Shown piece after piece: positions 35,191-46,563 of a stretch of DNA of 64,000 nt. Below the pieces are notes generated by a model. The model searched no databases. It was given only the letters and a program-made list of their open reading frames with translations, and was not told where the DNA came from. The stretch is from Penelope pileata (taxonomy: Eukaryota > Chordata > Aves > Galliformes > Cracidae). Every line of letters begins with the position of its first letter. Position 1 is the stretch's first letter. The stretch lies in contig WBMW01001268.1 in assembly GCA_013396635.1 (NCBI GenBank), forward strand, positions 1,562,830 through 1,626,829. The letters are read 5' to 3'. A program made the position numbers and the translations under genes.

Positions 35191-38100
35191 TAAAACCAGA
35201 CCTGCTGTCTCAACAGTACCCTGCTGCTGAGATTCAAGTTCAACGGAAGATATAGCTTTATAATACCCGTGGATTTCAATTTGTAGAGAAGGCAGCTTTG
35301 CACATACACAGTATTGGAATAGAATTCAAGCAATGTTATGTTAGTGTCCTTAGCTAATCTGGTCTTCACTTAGCAGCTAATAAGAAATCATGCTGCAAAG
35401 CTGCATGTTCACCACCGCTGACATTCAGATTCTTTTCTTTCTAGCTCATTTTGCCAGCATAGTCTAAATGTTTGAGACTGTGTGTGCAGGAAGGAACTGC
35501 AGTTGAGAAAAACATTACAAACACCTTGGCAAGCTGTGACACATTATTAAGGTGGGGTTTTTTTTTGTTTGCTTTGTTTTGTTTTGTACAGAATTGTCAA
35601 AACTGAAAGAAGACTAGAGGATAAAATTATGGATTTAAACCTCCGTTTCTGTCCTTACTAACACACCAGGTACAGTTCTTTGCAGTTCTTTCAGGGGTCC
35701 ATGGTCCCCTGAAGTGAAAGCTTTAATGGTGTTCAGCTGAAGCCCTATATTACGTATTTCCCACCCTTTAAAATGGACACTTAACCCTCCAAAGCAGGCA
35801 ACATATTCATCTTCCCACATATATTTGTTTGTCAATAAAGCTTTCCCTTTGATAGTTTAGGAATGATTGTGAATTTCCCAGTCCTTTTCCTCATCATTTG
35901 TTTTTTGGTCTGAATGAGGTATTTTATCTGGCACAAAATACACAGACTCCGTTGCTCTATGTTACATGCTATTATAAATTTCCCTGTTTTTCCTGCACTG
36001 CAACAGTGTGATTTCACTGACAGTAGTGCTGCGGCGGGGCCATCAGGAGCTCTGCTGGCTCAGGTGCCACATGCAAACAAGGGTTCCTCTCTGATCATAA
36101 TCAAACGCAGACCATGATTAGCACCACTGACAGCAGCTAGATTATAGATGCACAACACCCCAGTCAGTCACTTCAATCTACACCATGCACATAACGAAAC
36201 AGCTCCATCCACTGCATTTCATTAATGTGTTATTAAAATACATTCCACAGTATATAAAGCAGAAATGAACACAGAGGATGATGTACAGGGAAGAAAAAGG
36301 TTTTTTACACCAGCTGAATATTATCATTGATAATCCTGGTCCTAGAAAATGATGGAAAGATCTCCTCCTTTTCCAGAGCTATAAGCCCTCCATCTTACCC
36401 CTTCTTTGTCAAGAGCATTAAAAAAGTGAGTGAATACCCAGAAGTAGGTCACGATTGCTAATATCCAAGGATACCATGTTTCTGTGGTTACCTTAGCACT
36501 GTCTCCCTTTCTCCTCCTCACTCCTCCCTCCAAGCAAAGCACAGCCCCCGTATTCCTGCTCCACAGCAATGCCGCATCACCAGCTGCAAAACCACCGCTC
36601 CTGATTTACACCTGCGCTGCACTGGGTCCACACCACAGCTCCGGGCTCACATCTGAACCGCTGATGCCCACACAAAGAGATCTGGGAGATGCATGCTGCT
36701 GGGATGGAGCACCACACTGTCTTTCAGGCTGTCTGTCCCCTGTCATACTGCATCAGCACCTTCCCTGGGTGATGGACAGGACACGGCAGCAGAGACCGGC
36801 ACCCCGGAACCCACAGCCCAGCTGCACCTGGTGGGTGGGAGGTGGGAATAGGTGGTCTGGTGAGTGTGAGGACACTCCCTCACCCCAGAACATCACTGAG
36901 AGTCGATCTGAGAAATCAGGTGTGGTGCTACAGAGTCACTGCAGCCACAGTGCCCTCCTGCATGGCTGAAGGGGATGCTTCTCTTGCATGTCCCCTGGAT
37001 AGGATGACATAGAATAGGCTCAGGCTGCAGACATGGAAACAGGGAGGCAAAGCTCAAGGCATAAACACAAAGCAAATCACACTGTGGCAGCTGTGTACAA
37101 AACGGGCTGGCTGTGCATTAGAAAGCTTGAGAAAGGAGCAGGCTGTGAACAGAAAGGCAGGCTTTGGAGATGTGACAATTTTAGCACTGATTCATCATAA
37201 GGTAAATTTGTCACAAGTGGGGCTGGGCCACAGTGTTTAAAGGGCTCTGTGCTAACTTGCACTTGGGCAGTCTTTGTACCAGGCTTTTGCTCAAATTGGA
37301 TGTTCTTTCCCTTCTTTGGCAGGACTCATGGAATTGTAGAATTTGCTAAGATAGACAGCGTAGCAGCTGTGGTTCGTTTTCAGCAGTCCTATGAAGTACA
37401 GTGACTGTTAAACACAGTAAACTTGGGACAAACTTGCCCTTATTTTTTGTTGACACCAAGATTCACGCCCACCAGCTCTCTTGTTATACTGCTCGGAGTG
37501 CGCCCACAGAAATGGGAGATGTATTGGTCAAAACAATGGTGTTTGCAGCATTTGGAGCAGAGCTTCTGCTGGTACACACCATCGCAGCCCAGTGGCGGAC
37601 ATTTCAGGACCGTATGACTAGAAGTGACTGAATTACTGAATTCAGTCATGATTGCAGACTTCATGTATTACTTGTTTAATCCAGAAGAGTCCAGACGTCA
37701 TCTACTCTGCACCAAGCAGTTCCCAGTGCCCTATCAGCCACCCTCTGACAGTACGTGCACAGAACTGTCTCTCGATGTTAACCATTTTATGTATCTGCTG
37801 AGTGCCAGGTTTAAGCAGCTTTCCGCTTTGTCAAATTAGCACTTCTGTCCAATTTTCACCAAACTCATATAACCTTCGTATCTGCCTTCCTGTTGCTGTC
37901 AACCCAGGAATTATCTCCTGGAAGTCAGTCTTGATTAAAACTGAAGCTGTAAGTGTTTTAGCTTTTAATTACGTTTATTCAACATATGCATTGGAGGATC
38001 TCCAGGATTTGGGCCCTGTGCACTAACTGCTCTGCGAAATAGAAGCTGTTAAAAAAGGAAGTCGTCAGATAAAATGATTTTAGTAAAAACATCGTGAATA

Positions 38101-40019
38101 TATAAGCTTTTCAAGGAATTCTAGACAAAAAATGGCTACCAGATTATATCACAGAACATTATCTTCCACCCAATATCATTTGTGATGAATCTCAAAAAAT
38201 GCGTTTTTAACTGAACCTTTTGGAAAGGAGTTTAGCCCTTATCTGCACTTCCAAAGATGGAGGATCTGGCACTTAGAGTTTGTTGCAACCAGAAATCGTT
38301 CCTACTGTTAAAATAAAAGTTATGCCTGATTTTTCATTTAAATTTGTCTGGTCAGCTTCAGTTTGCAATGATTGTATCTTATTATGCCTTTCTCCACTGA
38401 ATTAAAGAGTTATTTAATACCTGATATTCTCTCACTGTGAAGGTACTCACACTGTAATCAAGCCACTTCTCAATCTTCTTTTTGATAATCTTAACAGGTT
38501 AAGCGTTCTGAGTTTCTTACTAGAAGGTACTATCTCAAACTGTAATTCTAATTTTCTCAACGTGTTTTTGGAACTCTTTCCTGCAATCTCATCATTTCTT
38601 CAATATTTTGCTGAAAATGTGGACTCTAGGACATTATCCAGTAGCCCACTAGAGGTGTCACCAATGCCATTTTCAAAGGAAAAATCACTTTACTGCAAAG
38701 AAGTATTATTCCTCTTTCTACTCATCCAAGAATCACATTTAGCCCCCTCTTTAACACGTGTCAGCCAATGATGTCAAACCAATTATTTATGGCTTTATTT
38801 GTAATTTGTCTAGATACACTGATTTAAAATGTTAGCTAAGTCTCACACACAGTTTGACATCTCCAAATCCTGCAAGTCAAGTAGTCACTTCAAGGATGTA
38901 TTTTTCCATACCTATGCCTATAAGATACAATAATGCAAGTGTGCATGCCTGTCTGTCTGTCCCTTCTCAGCTCATACAGTCCACTGTCCCCACCATGATC
39001 CAGAGCATCCCAGATCTGCATCTTCCAAACCCAAACACACTTCAGTGATAATGCAGCTTTTCAGTTTGTGCCGTTCTGGCATTGTGATGAGTCTCTGCAT
39101 CTCAGCCAAGGTTTGCAGAGAGGAGGCCACGGGCTGCCCTTTTGCAGAGCACGGGATGATGCGATGAGCAGGGAAGGAGGCACCTTTCAGGCAGAGACAC
39201 AGCAAGGGAGTTGGATAGAGAGCCAAAATGTGCAGCAGTCACATTGGATGATGGAACAGAGGCAGGAGATACGCAGGCAGAGAGGAGCTGCTGTGCTGGC
39301 TGCCTTTATGAGCAAACCCTCCTTTTTCACCACCATCAGCCTCTGTTCTTCAGCTTGTCACTTACTGCTGTACTTTTTCCTCCACCCTATTTTCCCCTAC
39401 AATGTCCTTTCTCCTACTGCTTTTTATTCCCAGTCAACTCATTCCCACTTAAGTTCACTCTCCCCTGCCTAAGCTCTTCCAGGAAACAACCTTTCTGCTG
39501 CTGCTTTCACAGCCCTCCTCTGGCTCCTGTATGTCACCCCCTTGCCCCATGTCCTCCTCCTCCAGTGTGTTTGAATGTCTCTGGGAGAGGGACAACCTGG
39601 AGCTGCATTCTCCCAGTCCCTTGTGCAACGTGGACCCGCTGCTTGCTGATTTTTTTAGCCAGTATCCTAATAAATGTGACTGATTGTAGCAGCGCTGTGA
39701 TGTCTAGTAGGGGAGGCTGATGAAATAATTGTGTAGCGGGGATGAAACAGCCAGGCTGATGGCGAAGCAGAGCAGGCATTAGCTGTGCCAGCCTTACATA
39801 ACATTGCAGGCTGAGTGAGAAGCACCCAGAAGGAATTTATTCCTTATCTCACCCTTTCCTCCCCCTTTATTATAGAAAAAAAAGAAAAAAAGATAAATTT
39901 CCTTTACTACTGCTGCATGTCTGGGTGCAGATCCCCAGGCTCTCAGTGGGGCAGGAGGGATGGCTGCTGCACTGCACAGGCACAGCACCCACCCCAGCTC
40001 TGATCTCACGCAGTTTGCC

Positions 40020-40700
40020 AGGCACAGTCAGGTGTCACTGCTAAAAAATGGTTCCCTGCTTTCTGATTCATGATGGCTTTTTTTCCCGTCTCACAGTGGA
40101 TGAGAAATATAATTTGAGTTTCAATATGTGGCTGGGGGTGCTTTTCTTCTCTTGTTAATTAGTTATAACCCTTGCCTGGTACTGACGCTTATGTCGCTTT
40201 AGATGGCTGATATCTGCTAACCACCTTTCTGAAAGATTACAAAAGAGCCATGAAAATGAGAATGGGGGGATGGATGGATGGATGGACGGATGAGGGATGC
40301 CTCTGTTAGAAGGAGCGAGCACAGAAAGCTTGGATTAGGGTGAACAGCTGGTGCGGATTCAATAATCAACTGCTCTGAAAGAAAAGCCTATTTTTTCTCA
40401 TCCCATGGCATTAGAGAACAGGATACCAGAGCTGCCAACCTTACAATTGAAATCTGCCCACACAGAATAGCAAATTCCCCTTGGCTTGCATTTAAATGCT
40501 CCTGGCTCATTATAACTCCATACAGCCTTTAATACGTACATGTGGTCGGCATATTATCCTGCAAACAGAACGCTGCACTGCTTCTCTCAGCACGTCTCTG
40601 CCTTCATCTCGACACCAAAGGGAGGGACGGGGCGGGGGGAGAGAAAGGAGGACAGGCAGCTTATCGAGTTTACAGCTGCTACTGAGAACATTGGTTTGAT
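40020..40700. promoter_or_regulatory. possible conserved noncoding element
   Basis: Repeat-poor sequence with homeodomain cores (TTAATTAG near 40156), a CATTTAAATG-type palindrome near 40490, CAATAATCAAC near 40360, and a GC box (GGGGCGGGG) at 40629-40637 at its GC-richer end. No coding frame persists. The call rests on motif texture; conservation with other vertebrates has not been tested. Confidence 0.25.
40264..40296 (+). repeat. (GGAT)n microsatellite
   Basis: A GGGGGG start followed by ATGG/GGAT units with one GGAC variant and a TGAG break. Confidence 0.85.
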
Positions 40701-41136
40701 CCTCGCTGCTGGTTAGGACTCATTTCCACAACAGGCAACAGGCAGCAGGTCAGGGTGCTGAGCGTTGGCTGAACGGGCTCAGGATGAGGTTATTGTTTGG
40801 GACGGCCCGTGGGGATAACACGGCCTGTGGCAGAGCAGGCCGGCCGCAGGGTCCCAGGCTGCACCCATGGCTGCCAGCATCCACAGGGGAAGAGCAGTTG
40901 GTACATAAACCTCCATCTAAAAACCAGGCTGTTTATTTCCCCAGGTACTCTGGTGATGCTATACAAGGCAGGGTTACCAAGGCTTCCTCCAGCTCTATTG
41001 GCGGCAGCAGCAGCTACAATTCACTCTCCTTCTGCCTCCTGACAGCAGGCCTCCATCTTGGCCCAGGGAGGCAGCTCTGGGGGCTGAGATAAACCCTGCA
41101 CTGTGCTCAGTGTTGGGGCCCTTCTTCTGTCTGCAG

Positions 41137-41260
41137 AGCTGCCAGGTGCCTGTGATCCAGAGAGCGGGAGCCCACCTGAATGTGACGGTGACAAATGGGA
41201 TGCCAACCAGCTGCCAGGCAGGAACGTTTTTCACTTTGTCCTGCCAGATGTGAACAAGAG
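41137..41260 (+). CDS. candidate internal coding exon, gene unknown
   Basis: A 124-bp segment is bounded by a strong acceptor (CCCTTCTTCTGTCTGCAG ending 41136) and a donor AGAG|GTAAAA (GT at 41261-41262). One frame, with codons starting at 41139, is open throughout and gives 40 residues: PGACDPESGSPPECDGDKW followed by DANQLPGRNVFHFVLPDVNK. The frame stays open while the other two contain stops, and the region is GC-richer than its surroundings. I do not recognise the peptide. No matching neighbouring exon is visible, so chance cannot be excluded. Confidence 0.25.
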
Positions 41261-42796
41261 GTAAAAGGCTCTATACATCACATTTGATCCCATGAGCCAA
41301 CCAGTCTCTTGGCTTTTCAGTAAAAGTAGAGGAAATGTCGTGTTTTAAATGCACTCTTTATTTTGGAACATCAAGATGTGGCCAGACAAGTAGCCAGAAA
41401 CCTTGTAACCAGTGGTTTTGATCTGCAACAGGGTACTGAATATTCAGAGGGTAAGAGCCTGAAAGCTTGCACCATGATTTTCCAGTCAAACAACCTATTA
41501 ATAGTCACGTCATATTCCTGTTCATTCTGTGGCCTGGTTTGTAAGGGAAAGCACTGCTTGTCCCTGCTGCCCCAAATGCAAGGAGAAGAATGGAAGGGGT
41601 TGCATTAAAATGTGTCAGCCTGAGTCCCTCCTGTGCTTCTTGCAGAAATGAAAGGAAGATATTAATGCAGATGATTTTGTTACATAAATACATGTTGTAT
41701 CAGGGCCATTTTTAGCATTTGTGGGGGTGTGAAGAACTTCTCCAAGCTGCGTATCTATTTCATAGGATTCAGCTGAACTGAGGAAAAGGACAGAGAGTTT
41801 TAAGGTAAACTATCAAGATACATTTTGCTTAAACCCACACAATTCTGTACAGGGCTCTGCACGACAGAAAAAAGATTTCTCCAGCACCTCTCTGGCCTCA
41901 GTAGTGCTTTTTAATGTTTTGTAACAGAAAGACCTCTTAATGTAATTGGATAAAATTAAGGATAGATTTGTCATCAATTTTCAAATAATAAGACTGCCAT
42001 TTGGCTTCAGAGATTTTCAGTTTCTTCAGGTTCTATGTGGCTGGAACATTCAATTAAAATAGAATTTTAAAATCCAGAAACCTAATTTGTTGTTTAATCT
42101 CAAAGTCATTCAGACTTCACATAGATATATTTCTAGTCAGAAGGAGCCTGATTTTGAATGAAGAATAAAATCTGGGGGCATTTTTAGCAAATCAGGTTCA
42201 CAAAATACAAAACTTCTCTTGATTTCTGAGCAATTTTCTATTATCCCTTTCACCTCAGCCTCACGCCACTTCCAACCCTGAATTGAACATGGCTCATGGC
42301 ATCCTTGGCATGTCCATCAATGTAGAAGTCAGAGAACTAACTGCATCCCTGTTATGGCCATGCCAGCTGGGGACAGGTTATACCTGTCCCAGGAATGGGC
42401 CCAGGTTCTGCTGTGAGCATAAATTGAGAATGGTTGAGACTGGTAAGGGCAAAACTGGATTTTGCACCTCTTCCACATTGAAAGTGTCCAGCAGTTGGAG
42501 CAGCAAAGAGATCCTTCAAGGTTTTTTGCCTGTTTTTTTCTAGAAAAAAAAAAAAGAAAAAATCATGCTATGTATATGGCCATCTGAGAACATTTTCCTA
42601 CTGGACAGGGAAGCAGCTTTTGGAGATTGTCTGTTATTTAGAGAAAGGCACTGTCAAAAGGACGTTTTCATGGGACTAACTAGTCCTGCAGTTTTTGTTT
42701 CTCAGATTCCAAAAGGATCAGATTGTTTTGAAAGGAAAAATAATGAAAAGGACAGAAAAAGCTAGCTTTTTATATGTCACCTGAGATTGGCAATAA

Positions 42797-43533
42797 GGCA
42801 AGGTCTTGCACCTGGGCTGCGGTAACCCCTGCTATCAATACAAGCTGAGGGATGAAAGGACAGAGTACAGCCCTCTTGAGAAGGACTTCGGGGTACTGGT
42901 AGATGGCAAGCTGGACACGAGCCAGCAATGTGCCCTCGCAGCCCAGAAAGCCAACAGAATTCTGGGCTGCATCAAAAGAAACGTGGCCAGCAGGGCGAGG
43001 GAGGTGATCCTGCCCCTCTGCTCTGCGCTGGTGAGACCTCACCTGGAGTACTGCGTCCAGACGTCGAGTCCTCAGCACAGGAGAGACATGGAGCTGTTGG
43101 AGCGCATCCAGAGGAGGGCCACAAACACCTCCCCTATGAGGAAAGGCTGAGAGAGTCTGGAGAAGAGAAGGCTCCAAGGTGACTTGATTGCAGCCTTTCA
43201 ATACCTAAAGGGGAGCTACAAGAAAGAGGGGGACAAACTTTTTAGCAGGGTCTGTGGGGATAGGGCAAGAGGGAACGGTTTCAAACTGAAAGAGAGGAGA
43301 ATTTAGGTTAAATTTAAGGAAAGTTTTTTAGAGTAAGAGTGGTGAAGCACTGGAACAGGGTGCCCAGAGATGTGGTGGAAGCCCCATTCCTGGACACAGA
43401 TTCAAGGCCAGGGTGGACCAAGCTCTGAGCAACCTGATCTAGCTGTAGGTGTCCCTGCTCATTGCAGAGGGCTTTGACTAGATGACCTTTAAAGGTCCCT
43501 TCTAACTCTAAGGATTCTATGATCCTATAATTT
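42797..43533 (+). mobile_element. CR1 LINE fragment, pol C-terminus and 3' end
   Basis: The longest CR1 copy here. It starts AAGGTCTTGCACCTGGG and runs through the pol C-terminal region to a 3' end reading GACTAGATGACCTTTAAAGG, CCCTTCTAAC and GGATTCTATGATCCTATAA. The recognisable protein segment (42806-43150) includes EKDFGVLVDGKLD, QCALAAQKANRILGCIKR, REVILPLCSALVRPHLEYC and ELLERIQRRAT. All of it lies downstream of the reverse transcriptase catalytic centre, so the element is dead. Confidence 0.95.
42806..43460 (+). pseudogene. CR1 pol C-terminal pseudogene with frame breaks
   Basis: The pol frame is open to about 43120, then breaks after RRAT. Bases expected between that motif and LPYEERLRE are missing and the reading shifts to the next frame. 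A second short deletion follows RLRES, before the EKAPR-type block. The remaining conserved blocks (LIAAFQYLKG, GDKLF, RGNGFK-like, VVKHWN-like) are scattered over frames with a stop near 43303. It has no likely product. Confidence 0.9.
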
Positions 43534-43699
43534 CTGAATAGAGTCTATGCTGTGTTTTTTAAATACCCTCATGCAGTCTACAGAGTAAACCCCAGCTGGG
43601 TCACTGACAGCTAAAAGGTGCTCAAAACTAGAGGAAGGAGAAGGAGTTAGCTAAAAATAAGTCTAAGTTAGTAGTTGGCACATCCCTGACAGCCTTGAC

Positions 43700-43780
43700 C
43701 CGAAGCATTTTACAAACATGGTAAAGAATGTTAGTCTAATTTCATAAAATCAGACTGAGACAAGAGTCCATATTTTGAGC
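43700..43780 (+). repeat. possible MIR-class SINE, very weak
   Basis: AAGCATTTTACAAACATGG then ATTTCATAAAATCAGACTGA and GACAAGAG parallels the MIR order GCGCTTTACAAACAT, CCATTTTACAGATGAG, GAAACTGAG. Spacing is shorter than the consensus. Needs alignment. Confidence 0.25.
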
Positions 43781-44179
43781 ACTTCACATTCTAGAAACTC
43801 AAGTTTTCTGCAACAAAGTTCAAGTTTCTCAAACTAATATTTTAAATTCACCCTGAATCTGCTGCCCCCTTTAAATTACTGTCCTGAGAAATTCATTCAG
43901 AGCCACCCCCTGAGCTAGTGGTTTAAGTGGAAAAGAAGTCAAGAATTCATTTTGCTAGTTAAAATAGTGCTTTCTGGCAGTGCAGTGACAAGGAAGACTC
44001 AGAAACTCCCCATGTGCTCCCAATTTGCTCCTCTGTACTCCATCCCCTCATTGAGTTGATCACTTTGCCTTGGATTTACTTTAGGGGAACTCCAGCTGAA
44101 AACCTATTCTGCACTTAAGAAAGATTTACCATTATTGCTCAGCATTCATCACAGAAAGAGACAAGATAGATGCAATATA

Positions 44180-44250
44180 TCATAGTGGTAAGGATTCCTG
44201 GTTGACCCCGTAGACTCCAGGGCCCAACTTTGCCAGTGCTGTTAACAGCA
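44180..44250 (+). repeat. possible MIR3-like SINE head, weak
   Basis: CATAGTGGTAAGGATTCCTGG, GACTCCAGGG and CCCAACTTTGCC resemble the tRNA-derived head of MIR3-type SINEs (AGTGGTTAGAG, CTGGGTT, CCCAGCTCTGCC). The core that should follow is not clear. Confidence 0.3.
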
Positions 44251-45444
44251 AGAGGTCGTTCACGAATTCGGAGAGATTTCAGAGAGATCATAATTTGTGG
44301 GAAGCAATAAAACTGCTAAAACTATGCTTTGTACGGGCTGACTGCCCAAAACCATGCTTTCTCTTTTGGAGTAGGAAATAAAGTGAAGGTCTTTGGGATT
44401 TACATCTTCAGATAAAAAGTAATATCCATTTACAGTAATAGTGCATTCAGCATGAGAGAAACTCAAACTAAAATAAGGGAAGTCTCATTATTAGGAACAC
44501 TTGAACCTGGTACAAAACATGATATGCACCGAAATGACGCCTTCATTACTAACTATGAGGGCAGCTGAATGGATGGGATAATACACTAAGACATCTTTTC
44601 TACCTTTTGTTTCCATCGGAAACATAGAATTTCTGAGACATTGGTTTTCTCTAACTGCTTGCCATCCATCTTTTGCACTTTTCCAGTATCAACACAACAA
44701 CATCACAAAAGCTCTTTTCAGCTGAGAATAAAGAGGAGTTTGCAAAATCCAGACCTCACCAAACAAGTCACTAGCAAGCAGGTTAGAAATGAACAGGAGC
44801 TGCAAACAATAAAAACATCCTATCAGAGTGCTGCTCTGCATTACAAAAGAGAAAGCGAGCAAGACACAGAAAGGAGGGAGAATGCAGTTCAATGCCTTCA
44901 GTGTGTGGCTGGGAAGCATAAAATCAACCAAGGAACCAAACAAAACCTGCGAATACTGGATAAACCTAATCAGCCTACTGAAGGGAACAAGCAATGCCCT
45001 GACAGTGAGATCATTTTTTCTCCAGAGACATAAATCATCCTCATAGGTTTTTATTAAGAATACAGGGGTGAGCTGAACCCATTCTAGAGAACTTCGAAAG
45101 TTTTCTCAGGGGCTGGGAAAGTTTGAAGGGTAGCATGAACAGACTCCAGAGTGAAAAAGCAGGCAAGCCACAAATTCATAGTAAATCTACGAGAAATGGA
45201 ATGACCTCCGCTCTTCTTCCCTCATCTATCATCTTGAGAAAGTTTTTTATTATGTTATCTTAGATCTTTCTCAACAGACACAATGGAATATATTTGTTGC
45301 TGTAAACTTGCTGCCATCAATGGTTATGTTTGTCCTAAAGTGTTGCTTTGCTCATAACACTGTACAAAAATTGTAAGGGCAAGACACAGACACAGTATGT
45401 ATGTAATGATTTTAATACATTATTTCCCTAATGAGGGGTGTTTC

Positions 45445-45467
45445 AGTGTACCCATACAGGGTACACT
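45445..45467. other. perfect 9-bp inverted repeat, 5-base loop
   Basis: AGTGTACCC (45445-45453) and GGGTACACT (45459-45467) are exact reverse complements around ATACA. A bidirectional hairpin is possible. No transposon ends or flanking duplications are evident. Confidence 0.6.
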
Positions 45468-45557
45468 TTTAGAGCTGAAAGTTTCCTTAGGTAAATGTCT
45501 TCCTCTTTGTTCTTATGTATCTGTACTAGACTCTTAATGTAGATATTAATGTATATG

Positions 45558-45620
45558 AATAAACATATATTGTATTCTTTTGCTAGTGTCATACATGGTT
45601 GTGCACACATTTTTGCCTGA
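45558..45620 (+). terminator. candidate poly(A) site
   Basis: AATAAA at 45558-45563 is preceded by several TGTA motifs (45530-45555) and followed within about 25-50 bases by a GT-rich stretch (GTGTCATACATGGTTGTG), the layout of a vertebrate cleavage site. The upstream AT-rich 300 bases look like a 3'UTR. No attached transcript is identified, and AATAAA is common in AT-rich DNA. Confidence 0.3.
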
Positions 45621-46508
45621 TCAAACAGGATCTGCAGCTTAGCTGTATTTGATAAATATTGCCTAAATTCTGTTTGATAAATGCTCCCTCTAAGATCTTT
45701 TCTCTATAACGTGAAAAGTCAATGCCCTAATTTTAAGTTGCCCTTTGAAAGCAAGCCAATATTCAGATGGATATCGACTCCGGGCCTGCTGGTTGTTCTG
45801 CAGCAGTGTTTGGAAGGCTGCTGTTTTAATGAATGTGCTAACATTTGATACACACACTAACAAAATCAATGGCACTATTTTTAAAAAGCATGTGGCTTTA
45901 CTAAGTACACTGACACTACCCTGTTGTGCAGAAGTTTACTAGAAACCTCCCTATATGACTAAACTGATGCATCTGGCTCATTTCTCTACTCGCTTGCCAG
46001 AATGCATAATACCAGACTTCAAGGACGTTCAAAGTCAGCCTCTGCTGCAGAAAAAAAACCTCTGCTTATTTAATTTTGAAGTGGATGTGATAGCCTGCAC
46101 CTGAAACTCCCATGCTAGTCTCAAATTTTCCTCATTTCTTCCCTGTTGTTGTCACAGAAGAGACCTAGGGGGCCTAACACAGCTTTTCACAACAGGAATT
46201 CCTGGTTCTGTGGTTTCTGAAAGATCTTTGTGGATATAGGCAGAGAATAAAATGTATTCATAGATAGTGTTGAACAAAGTCATCCCTGCTCTTTTCAGTA
46301 GGCAAACATCCTGAGGTCCTTGAATCTAAACCTTGGATCTGCTATAGTCCATCTACAATCAGCAGCAGTTTTCCAAGCAGTGACTGAAAATATCCAATCT
46401 ATGAGAGTGAAAAGGCTAGAAACCTCTAAGGAAGAAGAGTGTGTAAGAAACAAATCCAGATGAAATCCAAATGCTGTGTATATTCATGCACTTGTAGTCA
46501 CATTGACA

Positions 46509-46563
46509 GGAGCTGGATTCAGTGATCCTTATAGGGTCCCTTCCAACTTGAGATATTCTATGA
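46509..46563 (+). mobile_element. short CR1 3' tail
   Basis: GGAGCTGGATTCAGTGATCC, then TAGGGTCCCTTCCAACTTG and ATATTCTATGA match the CR1 3' end (GGACTAGATGATC, AGGTCCCTTCCAACC, ATTCTATGA). Only the last 55 bases or so are present, an extremely 5'-truncated insertion. Confidence 0.7.

Larger units (their letters stand above)
35191..42796. other. unique DNA with GC-richer islands, no gene recognised
   Basis: Mixed composition. Islands at about 36530-36860, 39440-39620 and 40600-41260 are GC-richer and hold the longest frames of the window (161 codons at 36484-36969, 169 codons at 39211-39720), none with a domain. A GT-rich tract lies at 35555-35587 and an A-rich tract at 42542-42561. A candidate exon (41137-41260) and a possible regulatory block (40020-40700) are listed separately. 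Confidence 0.5.

Noticed and set aside
36251..36259. TATATAAAG as a promoter
   Set aside because: No first-exon donor, initiator or GC-rich context follows; common by chance in AT-rich DNA.
36342..36569. Minus-strand frame with a membrane-like segment and a possible GTAAGA donor
   Set aside because: The upstream acceptor is poor and the peptide matches nothing I know; too weak to list as an exon.
36484..36969. 161-codon plus-strand frame
   Set aside because: Low-complexity proline/serine/histidine composition in a GC-richer patch, no domain and no splice or promoter context.
39211..39720. 169-codon plus-strand frame, the longest without N
   Set aside because: Pyrimidine-rich DNA gives a cysteine/proline/phenylalanine-rich translation with no domain; an overlapping frame is also long.
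42770..43201. 143-codon minus-strand frame
   Set aside because: Antisense shadow of the CR1 pol remnant on the plus strand.
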